Below are positions 15,101 through 27,100 of a stretch of 64,000 nt of DNA, in pieces. The DNA comes from Apostichopus japonicus. Its lineage: Eukaryota > Echinodermata > Holothuroidea > Aspidochirotida > Stichopodidae. Numbering within the stretch: the stretch's first letter is position 1; each line of letters opens with the position of its first letter. The position numbers and the translations under genes were made by a program. Below the pieces are notes generated by a model, which saw only the letters and a program-made list of their open reading frames with translations, ran no database searches and was not told the DNA's origin. The stretch is taken from the NCBI RefSeq assembly GCF_037975245.1, contig NC_092573.1, positions 200,501 to 264,500 of the forward strand, written 5' to 3'.

Positions 15101-18100
15101 TTAAGTTTACTTTGCATATGTACTTGTGAAGGGGAAAGAAATCCCTTACATCACAATTTTGACAGAGATGATAGAAAGAGAATTTGTGTGACTGATACAT
15201 TTACAAAGCAAAACACTCTTAGAACTCAAAACACTGTTGCTACCTGTAAAACTTATCATTTCTTAATCCTGTGTTAAACTTTCTGGTGTTTTACTACATA
15301 ATTCCCATAATTCATTGGAGATCGATGAGTTATGATACCATCTCATGCAGTTCTTACATTATTCAATCTCAATTAGCCAATTTCAGTTGTTTTTCACACA
15401 CAACGTACTATAAGTGTTGACGAGCAAGTGGTAAATACACACACACACACACACACACATGTCATCACCATCGCATAGATTCCTTCTGCCTCCAGCAAGG
15501 AATCAAAAATTGCAAATTTAATCCAAAACATATTTTTTTTTTTTTTGTAGCTGACGTCTTTAAGATAATGGCATTGTCACACAACAGGCATGCTGACATT
15601 GTTATCACTTCTTTGGAGAAGACAATGTGACATGTAATACCCCATAATTACTTTGTTTCAATGGGAGTGCCATTGGTACAAGTTTCTAGTGTAATAGGAT
15701 ACAGTACATGAGCCTATCCACCAGGTGTAACAAAGATGTCCTTTCTTTAAGTTTGTTTGTAGGTCCTTCTCTACTTTACTTACTATCTCTATCTTCCTTA
15801 GCGAGTATGTTAGCTGCATTCACTGCTGCCTGTAAGTCTTCCTTCTCTAGGTTTGGAGACTCAGTGTTCTGAGGAAAGAACAAAGTTTTTTCTTAGTAAC
15901 CTTTTGAATGTATTTGGAAGATATATGCAGCATGTGGTAGGCTCATTACTCTGTAGAGCTAGTACAATGCAGAAATCAAAGTGATATTCAGTTAGTTAGA
16001 AATACATACTTAGTTTACACATGTAGTAGACTGACTATTGAACCTGTATGACTAGTATAATGTAGTAATTGTTTAATGTAGTAGCACTTTGTTTCATGTA
16101 GTAAATGTTTAAAGTAGTAAATCTAAACTATTTCTGTAACACTTTCAAATCATACTGAATATATGTGTACAGTGTGCCCAGTACCCTGTATGACTAGTAT
16201 AATAGACTATCATGTAGTAAATGTATAATGTAGTATAATGTAGTAATCTAGGTCATATTTCTGTAACACTTTCAAATCATACTTAGTATTATATGTTTAG
16301 TACGCCCATCACCCTGCATGACTTGTATAACATATATAATGTAGTAAATGTTTAATGTAGTATAATGTTTAAGTAGTAAATCTAAGTAGTATTTCTGTAA
16401 CACTTTCAAATCATACTGAGTACTATGTGTATAGTACGCCCATCACCCTGTTGTATCTACTGTTGTATCTAATATCATGCTGTCTATGTCGTATTCTAAC
16501 TTTAATTCTGCAGCAGTACAAGCTAGTATATTATACCTCCTTTTACAGCCTTCCGGCCTAGCTTTTGCTTCTTTTCATGGTGAAAATGTTGCAATATATG
16601 CTGCACACTGTATTCTAAAATCATCCCAGGTACCACTATTTTCCAAATGTAACAATTGCCAAGAATTTCCGGTTTCTTTCCTTACAGATGATGAAATATA
16701 AATCTATCAATTACAATACTTACAAGTCAGGAAGTTGTTGCTAGGTACTCCACGAGAGTAAACACTTTAAGTGAGACTAACATTTTTACTTTCATTTTAC
16801 TATACTGCTCTACACTATTATTTACAACCCTCTATTACATTAGATACTCCATTGGTTTCCATTTACAATACATTACATTGCATTATTACAGTGAGAATGC
16901 CTCAATGCATTATTACACTGTACCAAGATGCATTCACACACAAAAGGTTCTCTATTTGAAGACCCAAATTGACAACTGTTCAAAGAGTATTAAACTACAT
17001 CTTAATTTAACACTAGAACAGTAAACAGTTACATTGTCATCACTAACTACTTCATTATTGTCATGTTAGAGGTTGAAGTAGTCATGGCGACTGGCTGGCT
17101 GGCGACTGCTGGCATTGACTGACACTCAGTCTTACCGACCAGCACCATTCAGAAGGTGCTACCTTTCTGACCGTTGCTCCCCGATTGCAACAACCAGTAC
17201 TTAAGGTCCATCAGTATAATGACCCAAATTAGCCAGGGATTTGAAGAAGAAAAATAAAACCAGTGACTAGCACTCTTGAATCTTGTCCTTGCTACATCCT
17301 TGGCCATGGACAACACCAAAAACTCAGAAATGGTTCAGTGCAGTGTTCTGCAAACCTCCTACAGATTATGTCACAACCCTCCAAACTTGCAGAAGAGAGC
17401 TGTTATAATATCCCATCAACAGTCCCTTCAAACTTCGACAAAAGGACATTTCTTGCCTATAAATAAATTTCTCTTAAAGCAACTTCTGTTGCAAGTAAAT
17501 ACTTTCCCAATTAGCTTTCAGAGTAATATGAAGGGAGGTCAAGGTTACATGGGATATCATTGGATTACATGGGATTTGGTGCTCATAATTATCCCTTATG
17601 GCTCTTATCCTTGCATTCAGAGCCACCAGGAGAGGATGGTGAAAGGATCATCAGGTGTGTTAGGGGACCCCTTAGCACTTTCTCCTGTTTTTTACAAAAT
17701 AAAGTTACCAAATATTCAGTTTCCTTTGATCATATTCTCTCCTGTCTTGAACAGATACTTGATTCCATCTTTTCACAACTAACCTCCTTCTTCACTTCCC
17801 TAGCTTGGATCAGCGTGGTCAAGTAATACTCTGCGTTTTCACTCTGAACATCCTTCAGGCCGATGGCTGGACTCTGTAAGGCGGCCAGTAGTTTGGTGGC
17901 ATCTTGAGTGTCCAGGAGAGTGTTGACTTCATTCAGCTGGGCATCCACTACACGAAACAAGAAAGACAGTACATAGGTGGTATATATGTAAAACTGGATA
18001 TCCACTACTGTACATAAACGATATGGACAATGTATAGGTATGTATTTTTGGCTAAACAATTGTGCCATTTTTAGTGCTTCAAGGTACTTGATTCATTCAT

Positions 18101-21100
18101 ACAGTAGGTTATTATGTCCAGTCCTAACAATACAAAATAAAGCTTTCCTGTAATATATTTGCAAGTTGTGCATCTCAACAGTTGCCATTTCATGCTGCTA
18201 TTCAGCAATGTTCTTAGAACTTACCAAATTTTAGATTTCTAGCTCTTTTCTCAGTATTATTTTATCAGGTTTTAAAGTTGCTCTGATGTACAAAAGAGGT
18301 GGTCTTTGACAGCCAATAACACAAAATGTGTCATATTGAAAAAAAAATCTGATTATTTTTTTCTAGAAGAGATATAGTATCACCCTGTTTGTACACAAAA
18401 TTTCAGAAGGGTATTTTGCCTTAGTTTTAAATGAAAAATCCTCAATAATTGGGATTTGTACACACAATAAAACCCATTTTGCCTGTTTTGCTATTCCACA
18501 AGATTTTGAGCATGGGTATTGTACATCAAGGTCATTCAATTCTATACTATATTGAAAGACTATAAACACGCTGTACCTAGAAGAATTTACAATTATCAAG
18601 TTTGAGAATAGAAAGTGAAAAGTAAAATTGATAGAAACAGGGGGCATAAATTACTTACAATTAACCTTAGTGACATTCCCTTGAATCTCGGCATGAGTCA
18701 GCAACGTATCGTAAACATCCTGTTCTTCTCCTTCGCGAACAGACTAGTGAAAGAGAAGAGGGCAAATTCAAAATGCTTTAATCTAAACAAATTATTCCCT
18801 ATGCATTACCTTGAAAGACGAATCAATCTTAATACAGTCAATGAACACATAAAAGCGAGCCCAACCAGTTTTGAAGACCTTTGCTGAAAGAAGCGTATGC
18901 ATTGGTTTTGATCGGTTTTCAGTAATATCTCGTCATAATGATGATGAAGACAAAATCCCATGAAAGACATGTTGACATAACCAGTTAAGATTCATTTCGA
19001 ATGATGAAACCAAAATGATGAGCATAGAGGAAATTTTTTGATACATTATTATGCAGTATGCATAACATGTGGATAGTAGTAATTGGAGATAAGTCGATAA
19101 AATAGGTCAGATTCCACCTACTTTAATGCTATGAATGAACATCCATTTCATGGATGGAACAATTATAGAAAAGAGTACCTTTAATGGTTTGATTAATCAC
19201 AAGAATATTTTGAGGAACGCTCAGTTTTTGGAGATCAAATCCAACAAAGTTGCATTTACAGGTATTTCTTACTCATATGGAACCTAACTGTCACAATTTG
19301 TTACGAAAAAAAAAAAAAATGAAACAAACAAGATTGACTGAATTTGTCTCTCGAGATCTTTGAAACTATTCTCCCTTTAAAATTTAAGATTTTCATATTT
19401 CTGATAATCCCACTACCCATATCAAGGTATTCTGATCTGTTGAAAATCAACAGGATTATTTCCTTCCTTATACCAGCAGCACTACTACTTCTTATTCAAA
19501 ACAACACTGACTGACTGACATTTGTATTCATCAGTATACACTATGTGTAAATAAGTCACATAAAGTTTTCGCTTCTGACTTCACTGCCTTTTGACTTCCC
19601 TTTCCTTGTGTCCCAGTTCAAGCAGGATATAAGGGTTTGATGCAGTTCAAGAATACAGGCTAAGAAAGCATATATACACAACAGTGACAGCATCCAGTTG
19701 AAACATATATACTTTATATATCCGAATGACAGACAGTTTGCAAAATATGTGACAAAGAAAAGTCTGTGAAACATTACAGGATGTGTAATGGTTGTCGGAC
19801 CATCAAGGAATAAGAAAAGACCTGTGGAATTGTGTCCTAACATTTTTCTAAAGAGAAATATCCTTGGAGGTTTAGACTAAAAGTAAATGGGTACCGTTGT
19901 TGTTAGGTTATCCAACCTGGAACAATGCTTTATGGAGCCATTTTTTTCTTTATATATATTTTTTATATGATTCCCCAAATATTGCTTGTAGCCTACATCA
20001 AAGAATAAATTACCCACTTTAATCTATCACATTTTTGTCGATTACCTATTGTTTTCTCTCTTTCCTCTTATTACCGTATTTGCACTATGCCTCAAATTGA
20101 CACATTGCTTTCTAACCCAATTTTCTTCATTCACTAAAGGGGACAAACTTTGCAAAGGGACAAGTTTTTGTAATGTGGACCCACAGAGTAAAATCGGAGC
20201 GATGTTGCCATCAAACTATAAAGTGTTGTTTTATTGTTGCTATGTTTTATTCTCATAATGTTTTCTTTTGATCTTGTACTGCACCTTGAGTTTGTTTTTC
20301 ATTGTAAGGCACTTTATAAATCCAATCTATTATTATTTTCATTAAATTAATATCAACTGAAAAAATGAATTCACTAAATGGCCACAAGTTCAACAACAAC
20401 AAAAAGCTGTGGACTTTGTATATTATTGGGTCTTCTTGAGATAAGATATTTCAACATTTATGATAGACTACAGTATATGCATGTACATACAACTGATTGT
20501 TTAATTTCCCACAAAATGTTAACTTTCTCCTCGTTGTCATGGAAATTGCAGTACATCCTTAAATTTTGCACACAAAAAAAATTGCATACAGAATTTCACT
20601 GTGGCTCACCTCTGCTCTACATCAATAAAATAATAACTCATCATTTTGCTTTATGTTCAAAGTTGTAGACGATATTTCAACCGCACTTGAATGCTTACAC
20701 TTACCGAGCCTAGTTCTTTCTTTCTCTTTTTTTCCCCCTTTTTTAGAGATTTGAAAGCATTTAATTGTTTTTAGAGTAACAGCTGGTAATTAAAGACATT
20801 AATGTAAACTATTTCACTCGCATTTGTTTATACTAAGGCAAAGTTTATGACTTTCATTTAACACGTTCTAAAAATATAGTTTAGAAACTTCCCTAGTTCC
20901 CCGTGTCTTGTCTCCAAACCCTTCTAATAATAAAATGCCTGGATATTATGAAGCATTGGAAGGAAGGGTTCACAGCGCATGAACTGTTCTAAATGATGTT
21001 AATCTGTGATATACATGACCTTTCTACAACTTTCAGGTCTGTTTTCTTTCTTTTGCTTTGTTCTGTGATGTTTTTTTCTTGTTCTTGTTCTTGTTTTGTT

Positions 21101-24100
21101 AATTAAAATTATGGAAACCATATAAGATCCTCACTGTTCATACTGTGTCAACTCCACACCAACCTTTCTTGCTTTTTCATATAATATGTAGGGTAAATGC
21201 TGTATCTGAAATATTTTCTCAAGTATATTGCAAATAATAAGACATATTCTCTGTAAAACTGTGCTTTTGTGTGTACACACAACCTTAGCAGTTTGAATAC
21301 TGTCAGGATAAACAACATAGATCAAAGTTAAGAGTTAATATACAAAGATTGTATCCCCAGATATGGAATGAAAAATTATATAAGATAAAAAAAAACATAA
21401 GAGAAAGTAGAATGTAAAATGAAAGTGAAACATAAGACTATTATGATAGTTAATTAAAAGAAAGGAAACAATAGCATGATAGATAGATCTAAAACATACC
21501 AGTGATCTAAATATCCTCTGAAAAGGTGACCTAGAAACAGCATGATCTACAGTTGGCATGTTATAATGAGCTCATAAATGAACATAAAGAATACAATATG
21601 GCTCATGAATAAGCAAAAAATACAACATGACTCATGAATATGCATTGTTATCCAATATCCATTTGATAATTATTATTAATGAAGCTCAACAGTGAATTGT
21701 ATTGCCATGAAATATGCCAGAACGTTGAATTATGGTACCTTAAGTTCAAACTGAGCACAAAGAATCACTATCCTACCCCAACCCGGTCCCTCCCCCAACC
21801 TCATCCCTCTCCCAACCCCATCCCTCTCCCAACCCCATCCCTCTCCCAACCCCATCCCTCTCCCAACCCCATCCCTCTCCCAACCCCATCCCTCTCCCAA
21901 CCCCATCCCTCTCCCAACCCCATCCCTCTCCCAACCCCATCCCTCTCCCAACCCCATCCCTCTCCCAACCCCATCCTCCAACCCCATCCCTCTCCCAACC
22001 CCATCCCTCTCCCAACCCCATCCCTCTCCCAACCCCATCCCTCTCCCAACCCCATCCTCCAACCCCATCCCTCTCCCAACCCCATCCCTCTCCCAACCCC
22101 ATCCCTCTCCCAACCCCATCCTCCAACCCCATCCCTCTCCCAACCCCATCCCTCTCCCAACCCCATCCTCCAACCCCATCCCTCTCCCAACCCCATCCCT
22201 CTCCCAACCCCATCCCTCTCCCAACCTCATCCTCCAACCCCATCCCTCTCCCAACCTCATCCCTTCCCAACCTCATCCCTTCCCAACCCCATCCCTCTCA
22301 ACCTCATTCCCCCAACCCCATCCCTCTCCCAACCCCATCCCTCTCCCAACCCCATCCCTCTCCCAACCTCATCCTCCAACCCCATCCCTCTCCCAACCTC
22401 ATCCCTTCCCAACCTCATCCCTTCCCAACCCCATCCCTCTCAACCTCATTCCCCCAACCCCATCCCTCTCCCAACCCCATCCCTCTCCCAACCCCATCCC
22501 TCTCCCAACCCCATCCTCCAACCCCATCCCTCTCCCAACCCCATCCCTCTCCCAACCTCATCCTCCAACCCCATCCCTCTCCCAACCTCATCCCTCCCCC
22601 AACCCCATCCCTCTCAACCTCATTCCCCCAACCCCATCCCTCTCCCAACCTCATCCCCCAACCCCATCCCTCTCCCAACCCCATCCCTCTCCCAACCCCA
22701 TCCTCCAACCCCATCCCTCTCCCAACCCCATCCTTCTCCCAACCCCATCCTCCAACCCCATCCCTCTCCCAACCTCATCCCCCCAACCCCATCCCTCTCC
22801 CAACCCCATCCTTCTCCCAACCCCATCCTCCAACCCCATCCCTCTCCCAACCCCATCCTTCTCCCAACCCCATCCTCCAACCCAACCCCTTTCCCAACCC
22901 CATCCCTCTCCCAACCCCATCCCTCTCCCAACCTCATCCCTCTCCCAAACCCCATCCCTCAACCCCATCCCTCTCCCAACCCCATCCCTCTCCCAACCCC
23001 ATCCCTCTCCCAACCTCATCCTCCAACCCCATCCCTCTCCCAACCTCATCCCTCCCCCAACCTCATCCCTCTCCCAACCTCATCCCTTCCCAACCTCATC
23101 CCTTCCCAACTCCATCCCTCTCAACCTCATTCCCCCAACCCCATCCCTCTCCCAACCTCATCCCCCAACCCCATCCCTCTCCCAACCTCATCCCTCCCAA
23201 ACCCCATCCCTCTCCCAACCTCATCCCTCCCAAACCCCATCCCTCTCCCAACCTCATCCCTTCCCAACCTCATCCCCCAACCCCATCCCTCTCCCAACCT
23301 CATCCCTCCCAAACCCCATCCCTCTCCCAACCCCATCCCTCAACCCCATCCCTCTCCCAACCTCATCCCTCCCAAACCCCATCCCTCAACCCCATCCCTC
23401 TCCCAACCTCATCCTCCAACCCCATCCCTCTCCCAACCTCATCCCTCCCCCAACCTCATCCCTCTCCCAACCTCATCCCTTCCCAACCTCATCCCTTCCC
23501 AACTCCATCCCTCTCAACCTCATTCCCCCAACCCCATCCCTCTCCCAACCTCATCCCCCAACCCCATCCCTCTCCCAACCTCATCCCTCCCAAACCCCAT
23601 CCCTCCCCCAACCCCATCCCTCAACCCCATCCCTCTCCCAACCTCATCCCTCCCAAACCCCATCCCTCCCCCAACCCCATCCCTCAACCCCATCCCTCTC
23701 CCAACCTCATCCCTCCCAAACCCCATCCCTCCCCCAACCTCATCCCTCTCCCAAACCCCATCCCTCCCCCAACCCCATCCCTCTCCCAACCTCATCCTCC
23801 AACCCCATCCCTCTCCCAACCTCATCCCTCCCCCAACCTCATCCCTCTCCCAACCTCATCCCTCTCCCAACCTCATCCCTTCCCAACCTCATCCCTTCCC
23901 AACCCCATCCCTCTCAACCTCATTCCCCCAACCCCATCCCTCTCCCAACCTCATCCCCCAACCCCATCCCTCTCCCAACCTCATCCCTCCCAAACCCCAT
24001 CCCTCCCCCAACCCCATCCCTCAACCCCATCCCTCAACCCCATCCCTCCCCCAACCCCATCCCTCTCCCAAACCCCATCCCTCCCCCAACCCCATCCCTC

Positions 24101-27100
24101 AACCCCATCCCTCCCCCAACCCCATCCCTCTCCCAAACCCCATCCCTCCCCCAACCTCATCCCTCCCCCAACCTCATCCCCCAACCCCATCCCTCTCCCA
24201 ACCCCATCCTCCAACCCCATCCCTCTCCCAACCCCATCCCTCCCACACCCCATCCCCCAAGCAATTGTCCAGAGCTCAGAACTCACTCATATGATCAGGA
24301 ATCATGTGGAAGACTTTGAACCTTGAAACAAAAGATACTTATCTAAAGCTTTAGCAATTTTTAACCGGCTAAAATTCGGAAGCGATACTGACCACCTTTC
24401 AGTTATACTGTAGTACAGAACATTAATAGTACTACTGAGTGGTACTAACTTTGGCCATATTATATTTGACATTAAACCTGTAAGTTCAAACTAAGTTAAT
24501 ATATGAACTGATGTTATGCATGGCAAAGATGGCACAATGTTCCATACATGCAATTAAAAGACAGAGGGAAAAAAATACAGAAACAATGACAAATCTTCCT
24601 TACTGTCAGCAGGGTTATAACCAATGCATCACAATTTTGCAGCTAAAATGGGGAAAATGAAGAATTAACCAGAAAACAGCCCAACAAATGAACCACCAAA
24701 GATGTAATACTAAGCACTGCTGCTAGGGCTACAGTTACTATATGACATGATATGTTAACATCGCTGTGAAGGCTGACAACTTACTGTACTCTTCTCCCGT
24801 TTTGCCTGAAGAGAAAGTTTGTTTAGATGATATGATTCATGATCTTTTAAGGAAGCAGCAATTTAGTGAGATGTAAAAAGAGAAGAAAAGGACTGGACCT
24901 TTCAACTATTACTGTAAAGATCACTGTGAATCAACATGTGAATCAACATGTGAATCAACATGTGAATCAACATCTCTAAGGGACGGGAGGGACAACAGGG
25001 AAAGGCCAGATCGCTGGAAACCTTTCCTAACATATTGTCATTTCGTATTAAAAAACAGATTGCTTTAAAAACAGAACAATGAAGCTAAAATCTGAAAATC
25101 ATTTGAATAACATCGACCTATTACGGTATGGAATGAATTTTATCATAAAAACCCCTGAACTACTTCTGACAAGCCCTTGTCCATCCTCTATGCAACTTTG
25201 TACACATGTAAAATTAATCCAAAACTTGAGAATTAAATTAGTCGGTTCCATTCCAAGCCTCATAACATTGTATTTAATTGCAATTCATGATCAGCTTAAC
25301 AACTCCAGAAATTCTTTGTAACTGAATAAACAATTTTGAGACTCAATCCAGCGAGAGCAAAAAAAAAATGGTTTGATGTAGAAACCAAATCATCTGAAAC
25401 AATGGTTACTGGATGGCTTCGAATCACTGACAGTATAAAACTGCGATCTCAGCAGATTGACGATTCAAGTGTAAGATGTAGATAATGACCAATAACATTA
25501 AACTGTCTCTTTACCTTGTTTAAAGTTGTAACTTCCTTGCTCTGCTTGGCAGCATACAGCACATTCTGGTAGTCTTCCCTGTTATCGCCCTTCAGATTTT
25601 TTAGGGTAGCGTTAGGATTCTGCAGGGCTTTGAAAGTCCCCTCCACATCCTGCTTATCCACGGCTTCATTGATTGCGATGACAGCTGCATGAACTATGGG
25701 GGGGGGGAGGGAAGGGGGAAGGGACAAAAACAAAACATGAAAAGGTAAACCCCCTCTCTCTGAATGTTCCATATCAGCAAGCCATCAATTTCTAATCATC
25801 GGTAAATTTTTCCTACCAATTTTTTTTTTCAACATGATCAACCAATTATCCACTACTAAATATTTTTATGCAAAGATTGCTATTAAACTTGAGGCTCATA
25901 ATTAACAATATCATATGATTCTGACAACTTCCTCAACCAGAAAATTGTGTTTACTTCAGTATCTATTGCTTGGAATCCCAATTTCAATTACTTTATTCCA
26001 GTTTAAATTTATATAAAGTTTATAAATAGGACATGACTTTTATGAAATTTATAGGAACCCCAAAAAAAACTCTGATTCAAATACCACCAAATTTTCTTGA
26101 TTGTTGCAACAAAACAAATCTTGAACAATCCAGTTAGAAGACTACACAACAATAAGGCAGTGCAGATCTGTTACGGTTTGTCTGGTCATCTTAGATGATC
26201 AAATTTCTGTTCGGACAACCAAGATCAATTTTAGTGGATTGTTCACATCAAATTCATTTTAATAAATACCCCAAATAGGTGAAGTGATAAATTGTTGGTA
26301 TCACCCTCGATCACCATGGAGATAATGAAATCAAACAAAACTGGTGGGAGGCCTAGATATGATTCACCTGAAATGGAGTTCTTTTTGCCCAATGCCTGGT
26401 GTTCTATTCACCAAACCTACACATCTCTCCAACAGTGTTTACAAAGGTTTGGTCAGTCTTAGTCATATTGCTATATTTTTTTTTCTTTTTTTCGGAGAAC
26501 CAAATTCACTCTTCGAAACCAACAAAGTGCACAGGACAAACTGAATTAAAATCCTTTAAAATTTGCCCTGAATAAATCATGACAGCATTGAAAATAGGTT
26601 TAATGCTTACCAGCAGCATCATCAACGGACAGCTGAAAAAAAAGAAGATGAACAGTTGATTTATAAAGATGAGAGTTGGAGATGACTGTTAACACTAAGA
26701 ACATTACCAGTTCATTTAAACTGGCAATCACTTTAAAACATTCACCTGGGAACCTTTAATAAAGGGATGCTAAATTCAAAATCTTCATAAAGATATGTAT
26801 TTCACATACAGTACAAAGTAACAAGAGCGAAAATGATCCATAGATCAATTTAGAATCAAACCACTTTTTTATTTCCTGAATGCAGTACAAATTTGTATTC
26901 ATTTCTTGGTTGGAACAGAGAATAGATTATTAATGCAATACACGTTGAGGAAATATGTCACGTAATGGCTACACATCACACACTTGATCAGCTTAAAACA
27001 ACAAACCCTAGCTAAATTTAGGTAATGTTCCAAGGTAATACAAGTATTTCAAATATCTAAAGAAAACACCAGCAGTGTATTAGAGTAATCCTTGTGTGAA

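Larger units (their letters stand above)
18744..24784 (-). other. IQGAP intron of 6.0 kb
   Basis: Dominated by the 2.5-kb pyrimidine satellite (21.8-24.3 kb). A short SINE- or LINE-like 3' tail lies at 20262-20335. The rest (18.7-20.2 and 20.4-21.7 kb) is AT-rich without recognisable content. Confidence 0.8.

Noticed and set aside
17276-17782. 168-codon plus-strand frame
   Set aside because: No recognisable domain, no splice or conservation support, in an intron antisense to IQGAP.
21679-24294. 871-codon Pro/Ser/His-rich open frame on the plus strand and several Gly/Arg/Trp-rich frames opposite
   Set aside because: The frame is open only because the 17-bp satellite contains no stop in any plus-strand phase. 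The repeat drifts through all frames, it lies in an IQGAP intron, and no coding signal is present.
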